The notes beneath the pieces were generated by a model. It was given only the letters and a program-made list of their open reading frames with translations. It was not told the origin of the DNA and made no database searches. Made by a program: the position numbers and the translations under genes. Shown in pieces: positions 12,798 through 23,659 of a stretch of 64,000 nt of DNA (its first letter is position 1; each line of letters begins with the position of its first letter). The stretch covers positions 2,996,001 through 3,060,000 of the forward strand of contig JAZBRI010000010.1 of the NCBI GenBank assembly GCA_036874045.1. The letters are read 5' to 3'. The DNA comes from Cymodocea nodosa (Eukaryota > Streptophyta > Magnoliopsida > Alismatales > Cymodoceaceae).

Positions 12798-13652
12798 TTG
12801 TTGGGAGTGGATTATGTATCTAAATGGATAGAAGTTATTCCTACAAAAAGTAATGACAACAAAGTGGTAATAAATTTTATAAGAACTAATATAATTGCTA
12901 GATTTGGAATACCTAAAGCTATTATTAGTGATAGAGGAACTCATTTCTGTAATAGAAGTTTTGAAGCCATAATGAAGAAATATGGAGTAAATCACAAAAT
13001 TTCAACATCATATCATCTGCAAACAAGTGGATAGGTAGAAAGTGTAAACAAACAAATTAAGTTAATTTTAGAAAAAGTAGTAAATCCTACTAAAAAAGAT
13101 TGGGCTAATAGATTAATAGATGCACTTTGGGCTTATAGAATTACTTATAAGACAAGCTTAGGTATGTCAGCTTTTAGGATAGTACATGGAAAAAGTTGCC
13201 ATTTACCAGCTAAAATTGAACATAAAGCTTATTGGGCATTAAAAACTCTGAACATTAATTTAAATCAAGCTGCTAAAAATAGAAAAAATGTAATGATTGA
13301 ATTAGAAGAATTTAGGAATGAAGCTTTTTTGAAAACTGTAAAAGAAAAAGAGAAAATGAAGTTCTAGTATGACAAGAAAATTATTTCAAAAACTTTTGAA
13401 ATAGGACAAGAAGTATATCTTTACATGACTAGACTTCATAACCATCTAGGAAAATTGAGATCTAGATAGGTAGGACCTTACATAATTCGAAATATTTATT
13501 CCTATGGAGCTATTGAAATTAAAAATCCTAAAAATCAAAATATATTTAAAGTAAATGGACAAAGACTTAGACCTATTCTGAAAATTCTAAAAAGTTCCTT
13601 TGGAATTATAGAAGAAGTAAGAGTAGAGGACTACTTGAGCCTTACTAAGTAA
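12798..13652 (+). pseudogene. G1a gypsy integrase, C-terminal half (fossil)
   Basis: Ty3/gypsy integrase core and C-terminal domain. The core has VDYVSKWIE, the second Asp in IISDRGTHF, and the region YHLQTSG before the usual Glu helix. It continues with [25 protein letters not shown] and HKAYWALK, then a C-terminal module YDKKI.., GQEVYLY and the end of pol at ACTAAGTAAGG. This is the Athila/Tat form. It starts at the junction with C1 and carries a few breaks. A second copy lies at 50935-51597. Confidence 0.85.
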
Positions 13653-14381
13653 GGAAAAGATATATGTTAGTAAAAAAAAAAAAAACTTATTTTAAATATA
13701 ATCACAGTTCAACTGAAAGAAATTATTGGTTTTACCGAACCATATAGTAAAAGAAAAAAAATTGTTACGGTCACATCGAAAAGAACCATCAGTTTGACCG
13801 AAACATAAAAACATAAATATATATATATATTATATTAAGTAAAAATGTTAGTTTTACCGAAGGATGTTATCGGTTCAATCGGTAGAAAAAAAAAAGTATT
13901 TAATTTCGGTTCAACCAAGGAAATATAACGGTTTGACCAAAATTCTAAAATGTTGAAAAATTAAGAGTTGGTTAGATTAGAAATTCTTCAGTCTTGACTG
14001 AATTAAAAATTATTATTATAAGTATTTTTATTAGTTATAACTTTACGGGAGGTTCGTTAAGTTACACTTAACTCAACAAACTTACTTCATTGAGTCTAGG
14101 ATAAGTTAACGAACTTACTTCGTTGAGTTAACTATAACTTAATGGAGTACTGTAGTTAAGTCCACAGACTTAGTTCATGGAGTTAATTGTAACTCCATGG
14201 AGAAGTGAGTGAGAGAGCGAGAGTTTGCACGGCAAAATGACTCGATTACCTGCCAAAAACTTAAGATTTATTTATACTAAAACTTAGGATTTGGGGGCAT
14301 TATCTACAGCAATCATTTAGAACTTAGAATAGTAAAAGGTAGAGCGATTCCATTCCATTCCGTAATGCAACGAAGACAGAG
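13653..14381 (+). other. G1a spacer after integrase with two palindromic motif arrays
   Basis: There is no coding signal. From 13705 to 14000 at least six copies of a palindrome-like word recur (GGTTTTACCGA, CGGTTCAATCGG, GTTTGACCGAAAC). From 14035 to 14200 a second array follows (ACTTACTTCGTTGAGTTAAC, TCCACAGACTTAGTTCATGG), the same class seen in the gypsy and copia LTRs. It could act as enhancer or promoter for the accessory ORF (inference). Confidence 0.55.
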
Positions 14382-16625
14382 ATGGTGCCAAATTTCTGGG
14401 ATTAAATCGACTCTATTGAATTTCTTAGATAGATGGAGGAATGGCACTCTAGGTAGAAGATCAAAAACACCACGAGAGAAAAGCAACTGGAAAAGGTAGA
14501 GGAGAATCTATTTTTCTTTACCAGATGACTCGTAAATCTAAATGTTAGAATACCTTAAATAATAGAAACAAGAATATGAGTAGTTACAGAAGAAGATGTA
14601 AGTAGAGAAAGAAAAATCAAGCTAAACAATGAAGTTTCCCTAGAACTCATGTGAAGGAAATCTCAATTGTGGTTTATAAGAAAGATAGCTATAGAAGCAG
14701 CTTATCAACAATTTAAAGAACAGAGAGAGTAGGAAGAAGAAGAGTAGTAGCTGGAATCTTCATAGTAATAGTTAAGAGAGCAAGTAGAAATGCTGGTTGT
14801 AGCAGTAGAACAAGTAGGACCTTTAGTTCCACCAATAGAACCATTACCACAAGTAACATTTGCTTGGCTGAGAACTGAAGAAGAAGATAAAGAGTTTGCT
14901 AGCTTGGTCAAAGCAACAAAAGACCAAGGAGATAGTGAAGAAATGGCTATGGCCAAGGCACATATTCTGTATGATATCATAAAGAGAAAGTGGGTTGAAG
15001 AAAAGTTGAGGGCCCAATATAAAATTAAGGTGGAAAAGCATCAAGAAATAGTTAAAAAAGAAATTGCAAGAGAAGTACAAGCTAGTCCTTCGAGTTATGG
15101 AAACAGTGAAACAGGAAGAGTTAGTACTTGTGACTTGAGGGCCTGCAGAGCCCATTTTTGTTGACTTAGTGTCAGAAGAAGAAGAAGAAGAGGAAGATCA
15201 GGCACAATTATTTTGAAGAAGAAAAGGAAAAGAAAAAGTGTTTGAGACTATAGAAGCAAAAATTAAATCTAAACCTATAATGTCTACAGTAGGGCATAAA
15301 GAACCCATTTTTGTAGTTTTATTATCAGAATCTAAAGAAGAAGAGCAGGCACAAAGAAAAGAAGAAAAACAAGATGAAATTAGTCTACAACCTGAGGAAG
15401 TGGAAACTAAAGTAAGGGTAGAATATATTGTGCCCATGACTCCATCCTAATTTGCCATAGAATTAGAAAGAACAATGACAATGCAAATTGGTAGTCAGAA
15501 GAAAGACAAAACAGAAGAAGCTGAACAAGAACATACTGAACAAGAAGGAAATGACTCGATAGATTCCACTAAAGAGGGAGAGACTCTTCAGCAATTTATT
15601 GAGAGAGTATAAGAAAAAAGAGTGGAGAGTTCTGTTGGCTCTCCACCATAGATAGAAGTAGAAACAAGAATATAGGAATCTCTAGATTATTTTCAACAAA
15701 CACAAGTTCAGCATTTTGAGGAAGAAGTAGAAAGATAAACCCCAGTAGAGGAACAAATTCAAATTCTTGACCCTTCCGAACAGCAAGTTCTGAATGACGT
15801 ATGTTTTTGGAGTCAGGAAGCAATGAATAAATATGAAAAGATAAAAGGGTTTGATATTATATACAGTAGACTAGTAAACTAGGACAGCATGGAGGACATT
15901 AAAGAATTATTTGAATTTCAGGGTTCACTGCAATTTATTTCTCAACAGAAAAGGTATGTAGTATATGAAAATGTAGTGCCCTATTTTTATGCAAATTTAA
16001 GAGATGAGGAAAGAGGATTAATTTCCAACATGGAGCAAGTTAATGTACTGATAACACCAGAGCTTCTCCATACTATTTTGGATTAAGGAATGAAGGAAAA
16101 GAAATTCTAAAGAGCACAATTGCAGTTGAGTGGATAGAACAGGAAATAAAAGATTGTTTAGCTATCAATCCTGATGTGCCATTATTAAACAGATTGAAGT
16201 ACTTAAATGGTAAAGCACACATGGTAGCTAACATTTTGATTAAAAATGTCTACCAACAACAAGGCCATGATATAGAATTAAGTTAGTTTATTAAATGGGC
16301 TAGATATGCAGTTGTGAACAAGATTAAAGTAAACTAGTCTGTAGTTTTTATCTCCAAGTTGAGAGCAGCACAGAAAAAATTATTCTATGGAGATTTGATT
16401 CCACTGCTAATGGTGGATAGTATTGACTTCACGAAATGGACATCCAAGAGGATAAGATCTAGAGTCGTTTTAGTGAAGGAATATAGAAATTATAATGCTA
16501 CAGTTGTTGTTTCTATAACTAGACCTTTTGGAGATTTTATAAGAGTTATAGAGCATATAAATCAGTTAGAACAACAATTAGAAAAGCTCTAGAAGGAAGT
16601 AGATGAACTTAGGAAGAAAGATTAA
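14382..16625 (+). pseudogene. G1a accessory ORF, 'putative plant transposon protein'-like (fossil)
   Basis: About 750 codons, the same length as the copia accessory ORF. The start MVPNFW resembles the copia MVSKFYKG. The middle is acidic with Glu-rich runs (about 14790-15800) including VDLVLEDEEEE-type patches. The C-terminal domain (about 15840-16570) has IKELFEFQGSLQF, FYANLRDE, ITPELLHTI, KLFYGDLIPLLM and FTKWTSKRIRSR, colinear with the C1 domain. Identity to the copia form is about 35-40 % in this domain by eye. No membrane segment or protease motif is seen. The reading frame has several breaks. Confidence 0.7.
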
Positions 16626-17805
16626 AATGTATTGTTTGTCTACTTGTACTAAAAAATGTAAACTATTTATTTATATGAATGTTTGAATAGTAAGATGTTG
16701 TTGAATTAATGTTTGTGAATGAATGATTTAAAGCTGAATTGAATGTTATATAGTTGTTTAAAGATTTGCAAGACTATTTTAAAAGTTTTACAATTTTATA
16801 ATGACATGGTTAAATGCACGATGATTAGATAATATTTGAATATATCTGTATACTGAAAAGTAAATTGTAAATTCTGCATAACAAGAAATGAACTATAAGT
16901 TAAATATGTATATAATGTTCAGATTTAAAAGAGTTTAAATTAGAACACTACATTAATGAAATGTATTTAACTTTATTTAAGTTGATAAAATGCAAGAGAA
17001 AAAAAATATTGAAGTTAAGATGAAAAGTAAGTTTTTAGAAAAAATTTGCTCAATGTTAACTCAACAAAGTAAGTCCATTTAGTTAACCTTAACTACACGA
17101 GGTCAATAATAAAATATAAGGTCACTCCGTTGAGTCATTTGTAACTCAACGAAGTTAGTCCGTGGAGTTAACAAATGGGCGACGAAGCAAGTCCGTTGAA
17201 TTAGCTGTAACTCAATGAGATTAGTTCATTGAGTTAGAAATAGTAACCAAGGCTAGTCCGTTGAGTTATTTGTAACTCAACGAGGTTAGTTCGTGGATTA
17301 AGCTGAATGGTTATTCTTTTAGCCATGAACGAAACTTCATAGGTTTAGCGGTTACTGAAGTTTGAAATTAGAAGTGGAACACGTGTCCATAACAATAGGA
17401 ACCATACTTCACGTTACAAGACACGTTCTTGCAATGAGATTCATTTGCCTTATGGTCATGCATTATAAATATAGAATAGAATGTTATTTACTAGTTACCA
17501 GCACTTGAGGAAAGAAAAGAAAATTCGTTGGGGAATTGGAAGAAGAAGCAGCTGATTCAACTTCATACATCAACAACTATTTATTGAAAACAAAGCATTA
17601 GACTAGTATGTAATTAATCTTCTATTATTTTACTTTATGTTAAGAGTTTATGAGTACATGGACTTATTCTCTTAGCACTAAATGATTAGTAAAAACACCT
17701 ACACAGGATTATTCAACATAGAGGCCTATTAAAATATTTTTTGAATTGGATTTTAACGAAATCCTTAGGGGTGTAGCTAACCTTTCTTTAAAAGAGAACG
17801 AAGAT
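16626..17805 (+). promoter_or_regulatory. G1a internal leader and promoter-like region before gag
   Basis: A 1.2 kb noncoding stretch between accessory ORF and gag. Motif pairs such as GTCCGTTGAGTTA and TAACTCAACGAGGTTAG run from 17045 to 17300. A G-box ACACGTGT lies near 17390 and a TATA-like TATAAATATA at 17464-17473. A putative 101-nt intron follows (GT at 17606, ACACAG ending 17706). No LTR ends or primer site are present, so this is not a 5' LTR. G1b has the matching region (32271-33350) with a donor-like GTATGC. Promoter and intron are inferences from sequence. Confidence 0.5.
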
Positions 17806-18982
17806 ATGGCTGCTCTAGTAGAAAAACCATTAAGGGAAATTATATATCCTGAATTCGTTGATGAACCTTCATGTATTCGATTGCCAAACTTTGAGGGAGA
17901 TAGTTTCGAACTAAAATCTAATTATATTAGTCAATTGCCACACTTTCATGGATTAGAAAGAGAAGATGCCTATTATTTCCTTAAAGAATTTAATGAAGTT
18001 TGTCAAATGATGAAAATGCCGAACATGAGTATTGATGCTATTAAACTTAGATATATTCCTTTTGCTTTAAAAGACATAGCTAAGAGGTGGTTATATACTC
18101 TATCACCTGATTTAATTTCTGCTTGGACTGAATTTTGCTCTATTTTTCTAGAAAAATATTATCCAACACATCAAACGATTAAAAAGAAAAAGGAAATATT
18201 AATGTGTAGCCAAAAGCAAGGAGAATCATTTTGAAAATATTTTGAACGATTTAAAGATTTATTGACTCAATGTCCACATCATGTAATGAGTAAAGCACAA
18301 TTAATAGGTATAATTTATGAAGGCATAGATGTTTCAACTAAATCTTTATTAGAATCTACTTGTTAGAATAGATTTTTAAAACTATGTAGTGAAGAAGCAT
18401 GGGCATACTTAGAAAACTTTGCAAAAAGAACTGCTCAATGGGAAAATTCAGCTGAAGCTATTATAGATAAAAGAATATTGCCAAGGGGAATGCATGAAAT
18501 AGATTCAAGCACTATGCTTGAAGTTAAATTAACTAAGTTAACAAAGAAAATAGAAGAGTTATCATTAAATCAAAAACTAGCAGAAAAAACTTAGATATTA
18601 TTTATGCTAGAAACTAGAAAGATAACTTTAGAAATTCTTATAACCCTAATTAGAGAAATCACCTGAACCTTTCTTGGAGAAATAACAATTTCCAAGGAGA
18701 AGAAAATATAAATGACAAAAATATAAGTTATGAAGCATTAATTGAACAAGGATCTAGAATAGAGAAGTTAGAAAAGATAATTCAAGAATTAAATAATCAT
18801 CTAGACCATGTATTGGAAATGTTGCCATTCAAAATCAAAATATGAATAGAAATATACCCCATAGACAGAAGGAATCAATAGAAGTTAGACCTACTAGAGG
18901 ATTGTCAATGTAAGTAGTGCCTAACCTTGTCAATAGAATTGTTAATGAAATTGATATCTCCTTTAAGAGGGAAGTTGAATGA
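17806..18982 (+). pseudogene. G1a capsid-type gag ORF (Retrotrans_gag), displaced 3' of pol
   Basis: This is the Athila/Tat capsid domain: CIRLPNFEGD, LPHFHGLEREDAYYFL, LRYIPFALKDIAKRWLY, FLEKYYPTHQTIKKKKEIL and CPHHVMSKAQLIGIIYEGI. A low-complexity Asn-rich region and a short coiled coil follow, ending near SFKREVE. No zinc knuckle follows. In this lineage the domain normally leads the gag-pol ORF, but here it follows integrase and accessory ORF. The ATG is chosen by agreement with G1b (32270); there is no ATG in frame before it in the displayed leader. A few breaks. Confidence 0.8.
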
Positions 18983-19202
18983 AGCAGTATGATTGAAGTA
19001 ACTTTGTACAATATAGTAAGTAGAAAAATATAAAAAGAAAAAAAAATGTAAGTTTAATTATAGTTAGTAGTATCATAGAGTTATTACTTAACTCAACGAA
19101 CTTAGTCCGTTGAGTTATGACCTAACTCCACGAGGGTAGGTAAGTAGCTATGTTAATTTTATCTCTACTAAATTTTGTTTATATTATACAGAATCACAAC
19201 AT
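18983..19202 (+). promoter_or_regulatory. G1a gag to F-box spacer with acceptor-like site
   Basis: A 220-bp spacer holding the palindromic pair CAACGAACTTAGTCCGTTG (about 19093-19111), then a pyrimidine/AT-rich tract ending TATTATACAG ten or so bases before the F-box ATG. G1b has the same end (TGTTATACAG). This looks like a 3' splice site, so the F-box may have been made from a spliced transcript. It is inference only. Confidence 0.4.
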
Positions 19203-19605
19203 ATGGAATTGATGAAATTACCACTAGATGCATTAAGGGAAGTACTAAGTAACTTATCAGCTAAAGATCTGTGCAAATTAGGTTGTGTGTCAAAAGAAAT
19301 TAAAGAATGTCTTAGAGAAAAATATTTTCATGGACTACAAGCTTCAAAAATGACTAATATTAGAGATGGATTTTTATGGAAGTCATTTAATTATAGTTCA
19401 ATTAGCTATGAATATCTGAATATGGAAGAAACTACTGGAATTCCACCTAATACATTAGAAGGAATAGATCATATTAGGGGATAGATGAAGGATTAATTAT
19501 TTATAGAACCAAACCAAGGTATGCAATTCTGTTACCTGATATTTTGATTAGAAATCCTATCACTATAGAAGAATGAAATATAGGAAGGCCTGATAGATTT
19601 GAAGT
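19203..19605 (+). pseudogene. Captured F-box gene, 5' third (G1a copy)
   Basis: It starts MELMKLPLDALREVLSNL and continues AKDLCKLGCVSKEIKEC, a clear F-box motif at residues 4-45 (binds SKP1 in SCF ubiquitin ligases in known family members). GFLWKSFNYSS and ETTGIPPNTLEGI follow, matching the start of the F-box-associated region in the G1b copy. It ends where the copia C3 LTR inserts. It lies in the same strand and place after gag as in G1b, so capture came before the two copies separated. It is host-derived but carried as element cargo, and this copy cannot make a full protein. Confidence 0.85.
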
Positions 19606-20848
19606 TGTAGGATCATTGTATCACAAGAGGGGGGGTGAATTGTGTCTTTAGTAATTAAAATTACCAGCAGATAAAACAAGAGTACAAAACACTCGTAAAT
19701 AAAATTCTATTCTTTATAAACTTTAAAGAAAGAATTTACAATATCTTTTCAGCTCAATTCCCTTCTTGATGGTTTTGATAAAGTAGTGTCCAATATACAA
19801 TTCAAATAAAAAATGAAGTCCTTATTCAAAACTAATTTCGAATGATATAAAACCTGATCTTTATGCATGTAGCTCCTTTCCTTCTTTTTGCTCAGCTTCT
19901 ATATCTCTTCTTCTCCAATTATCGAATTTCTAGATTTCTTGCATTTGTAGCTCCTTTTCTGAAATTGCTTGGAATTTCGAACTTCTTCTAACGTTGGAGA
20001 ATTTTCTAGATATGAATATTCAGACTTGATTTTTCTGTTTGGGATCGGAATTGAATATTTAGACTTGGTTTTTGAGATTGGGATCCTCATTGTAATGTAG
20101 CTTGTACTCTCTATTAGTAGTCGAACTATGACTTCATGTTCAACATGTTCATCCACTTAATCCATAATCCACGTACTAATTTCAATTTCAAATTATCCAC
20201 AATTTCCACTATCTTTTTGAATTTCCACTATGTCCACTATCATTTTGAATTTCCACGATCTCCACTCGTAGATTCACGGAAACTTTATCTTCCTAGAGTT
20301 TTGTACAATATCTTCTAAGTTTTTATTTTAGTCAAACTCTTATCCTTTAAGTCCTGTAAAAACTCGAACACTTATCTGTAACTCTTCGAGTTTTTGCACC
20401 TATAAAACACGTGACTAAACATAGAAAACTTATTTGTTCATTAGTCATTTTATAAAACTTGAACAATTATCTACCCATGTGTATAAAAACTCGAACAGTT
20501 ATCTAACTCTTCGATTTTCATTACCGAATGCACATAGAAAGCACTGACAACTTAAAACATTAAAAACACACATGTAGGTAACTTAACTATACGAGTTTTT
20601 AACATAACTCTTTGACTAAATCGAAACGTTAACTATCCAAAAGTTTAACTGTCTAAAATTCTAACTATTTGAAAACTTTAACTATTCGAAAATCTAACTA
20701 TCCAAAAGTTAACTGTCCAAAATTTTAAATGAAACTTTTCGATAACTTGTCAACATTTAATTACGTGACTATTATACTTAGAAAATATTATTTAGACTTA
20801 TTTAAAAACTTTAATAAAGCATTTATCATCAAAACAAAATTCCTAACA
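19606..20848 (-). repeat. C3 3' LTR (copia, about 1.24 kb)
   Basis: On the minus strand it runs from TGTTAGGAATTTTG (20848) to GATCCTACA (19606), with polypurine tracts outside its start. From about 20340 to 20740 lies a dense array of TAACTATCC(A/G)AAA, AACTGTCCAAAA and AACTCGAACA words, the same grammar as the gypsy LTR arrays. Confidence 0.85.
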
Positions 20849-20911
20849 ATCTCTCCCTTTTTGATGATGTCAAAACCTAATAAGTCAAATAATCTATCTT
20901 CTCCCCCTTTT
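20849..20911 (-). other. Paired polypurine tracts of C3
   Basis: The minus strand has AAAAAGGGAGAGATTG against the LTR and a second AAAAAGGGGGAGAAG about 35 bp upstream. Both are preceded by TGATGTC or TAATGCC context, again the Sirevirus multiple-tract pattern. Confidence 0.75.
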
Positions 20912-21172
20912 TGGCATTATAAAAAAGTAAATAAAATGTAAGGAAGAAAAATTTGCTAAGTACATATCATTCAAAAAGATATTTTTAAACATGCATAACT
21001 TTTATGGATAAGAATAAACTGTTTAAATAAAACTATTTTAAACATAAATAGTCAAAAACAAGTATATGATCATTAAATGCAGCAAACAGTTTATATAATG
21101 TGATTGCTTTACATAAGTAATTTTTGGTAACAAATTACAATAAATAAATCATGCAATATATAATTTGTATAA

Positions 21173-23659
21173 TCACAAGCCTCTTTGTCTTTGAAAAATA
21201 TTGATCAGAGTATCTAAAATTTACCTTGCAATTTCTATACTTACTTTGTTGATCTGATCAATTATTACTTGATCTAAATCTAATTGTGAAACTTGTGATG
21301 GTTGTTGTAAAAATTTTATATTTATGTCTATATGTAAATCTATATGTGTATCGGTATGTACATTTGTATTTGTATCTGTATGTATACCTGTATTTGTATC
21401 TGTATGTTGCTGTTGTTCTAAAAACTATGTTGACTGTTGTTGTTGCTGTTATGACTAAGTTTGCCAATCCTGTTGTTGTTTTTGCTGTCGAATTACAAGT
21501 GTATCTGCTTCCTAATATTTTTGTAGTTCCTTTGTAGAGAAAGATCTTGACTTTAATCTTTTATGTGGCCAAGGTGTAATATCTATTTGACTTGCCACAA
21601 TTCTCAAAAGTGTATCACCATAAAATAATTTACTCTGCAAGTTTAAGATATGAGAAACAAAAATATCATACCAGTTCACCTGTATATTGTTAATTAATGT
21701 ATATATAGCATAAAGACAACATCTACCAACCTCTGCCCCATGACCAAACTTTTGAAAGAGTGAAGTATGTAGTATTTTTGTAATAAAATGTGCTTGGCCA
21801 TTTAAATCATTTAGTAATCTCATTTGATTATTGGTAGTCGGATCTTTGGCTAAACTTTTAATGTCCCATCCCAACTGATAAACCTATTTTCTTTCAAATA
21901 ATTTAACTCCTTCATTTTTCAAACTAAGTACTTGATAAAGTAATTCTGGAGTTAAATATATATTGTAGTTGTATATATTGGAAACAAGAATACCTTCTTC
22001 TACTGTTAAGTTTGAGTAAAAACAACTTACAAGTTCTGATATAACAAGATGGCCTGGCTTTTGTGGAAGTAGAGTCAACAAGTCTTGAAATTCAAACATT
22101 TCTCGTATATGTGCCATCCCTTCAAACTTAACTGGTCTTGAATATAAAACTATAAAAGTTTTATATGTTTGAAATTTTTCATAACAGGAACTATTTCTGA
22201 ACCATAACAATGTATTGTCATCTAAACTCTATTCAGGATTAAGTATTTTCTTGTCATGATGTTCTGATCTAGGACTTGTTTCAATATTACCAGCAGCATC
22301 TATATTTTCAGATCTTTCAGAACTAATGGAATTTCTATCAAAGCTAGTATAAATATCTGAAATATCTATTGTTGTTGTATCAATAATCTGCTGAATTTCC
22401 TCTATTTGATATTCTTGAAACATATCAGTATCAATAGTCTTTGTATTATTCTGTCTATCAGCAACATTTATTTCTATAATTGGTCTATACAACAACTATT
22501 TCTGTATGAAAGAATGTTCTATATCTATCTATGTAATAGAGTCATTCTATATTTCTGAAATTTCTATAATTGAGACATTGGTAGTGTTATATTCTATTTG
22601 TAATTGTGTAGTTTGTTGATTATATACATTTATCAACAAATATACTGTATACTATAACAGACATAACCACATGTATAAAATATAGTATAAGCAACTATAC
22701 CAAAAATCAAAAGTCTCTATCCGAGATACAGTAAGAGGAAGAATATCTGTACATTCCTCTCTAGATGAAATATCTTCAAAATTCATAGACTCAATGTCTA
22801 TGTCATAAAAAATGTCATCAAAATTGATATCATCTATATATATATCATCAAAATTTCCTACATGTTCTCTTTCCGTAGGAAAAGAATATTGGCTTGCAAC
22901 ATGATGTGAAAAACTGTCCATTGTATTAAAAGAAACATTATGCACTAATGTGACACAATACCTTAGAGTGTATGCTTGTAATCTGATATTTGCCACATCT
23001 ATTAGGATTCTTGAAACAAAATCCTATCTAACTTGTGCAATGGAACATAGTTTTCCATTATTCAACAATTCTTCTCTTTGCTGCAATATGTCTTGTACAC
23101 CTATAGTTAGTCCAAAATATTCTAATGTCTTCTTCCTTTTCCGACTATATGTCTATAGTATTTCTAGTTGTTTAGGAGGTTCTAAAGTTTTCTTAATTTC
23201 TCTTGTTAAAGACACCTATGGTCTTGATGGTCCTTCACCATGATGCCTAGGTTGCAATAATGGAATATAGAGTTTTAAGTTCTCAATCTCTGCCAATTTT
23301 CTGTTCATCAATAAATTGTTGAATGTCATCTAAAACAACTAGGGGAAAATAATGTTGGGAATACAAAGATTCTAATTCCTTAGTGGCATTTTCAATCATT
23401 GGTCCCCATTTCTTTCTATAATAAGTAATAGACTATACCAATTTTTTAGGTACTTGTCTAGAACTTGTAACAACCTTAGGGTTAGGTTGTAAAGTTCGTT
23501 ACCACATTTGTAACGTAGAAAGTTTGGTTTGTTTTATTCTAAACTGTGTCTCAGCATAGTTTCTAATAAATTTTCAACAAAAATTTTTCTCATCTTGAAT
23601 AGCTTTTCGAATTTCATGTAGTACTTCATTAGACAAAGTATACCTTGAGTAAATGTTGT
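21173..23659 (-). pseudogene. C3 accessory ORF (fossil)
   Basis: Homologous along its length to the C1, C2 and G1 accessory ORFs. An N-terminal piece near 23600 has IYSRYTLSNEVLHEIRKAI, like the YRDYFFSQDILDEVR of C2. The C-terminal domain (21512-22210) has LYSRPVKFEGM, MFEFQDLLTLL, FYSNL, VLSLKNEGVKLF, LFQKFGHGAEV and KLFYGDTLLRIVASQ. The tail is Gln-rich, followed by a Thr/Asp/Asn repeat, ending LINIFQRQRGL. Many breaks in the middle. The upstream end is cut by G1b. Confidence 0.7.
21325..21420 (-). repeat. 12-bp tandem repeat in the C3 accessory-ORF tail
   Basis: Imperfect 12-bp units near GTATCTGTATGT (plus strand), about eight copies. In the accessory frame on the minus strand it encodes alternating Thr/Asp/Asn/His. 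It explains the Tyr/Arg-rich and Val/Tyr/Leu-rich frames seen in other registers here. Confidence 0.7.

Larger units (their letters stand above)
12798..19605 (+). mobile_element. Gypsy G1a: integrase, accessory ORF, capsid gag, F-box (partial element)
   Basis: A plus-strand segment of an Athila/Tat-type Ty3/gypsy element. Its parts are the integrase C-terminal half (12798-13652), a spacer, accessory ORF (14382-16625), a promoter-like leader (16626-17805), a capsid-type gag ORF (17806-18982) and the first third of an F-box gene (19203-19605). The same series from accessory ORF to F-box runs inverted in G1b (34954-27504), so the order is a family trait and not a local accident. No LTR lies between integrase and accessory ORF or between accessory ORF and gag. 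C1 abuts it on the left and C3 is inserted on the right. Broken in about ten places. Confidence 0.75.
19606..23659 (-). mobile_element. Copia C3: 3' LTR and accessory ORF (partial Sirevirus-type element)
   Basis: This consists of a 3' LTR (20848-19606), polypurine tracts and an accessory ORF reaching 23659, where the gypsy G1b 3' LTR begins. It is inserted in the G1a F-box gene. LTR ends (TGTTAGGAATTTTG ... GATCCTACA) resemble C1 but the sequence differs, so it is a related family. Broken, about ten breaks in the ORF. Gag and pol are not seen here. Confidence 0.8.

Noticed and set aside
14705-14980. Minus-strand frames in 14705-15823 as genes
   Set aside because: They are shadows of the Glu-rich accessory ORF on the plus strand, read as Ser/Phe-rich frames.
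16626-17805. A 5' LTR between accessory ORF and gag, making two tandem elements
   Set aside because: No TG...CA ends matching any LTR here, no primer site before gag, and the G1 LTR sequence is absent in both copies of the region.
20340-20740. CRISPR-like or satellite array
   Set aside because: The words are short, imperfect and unevenly spaced inside LTRs, with no constant repeat and spacer length.
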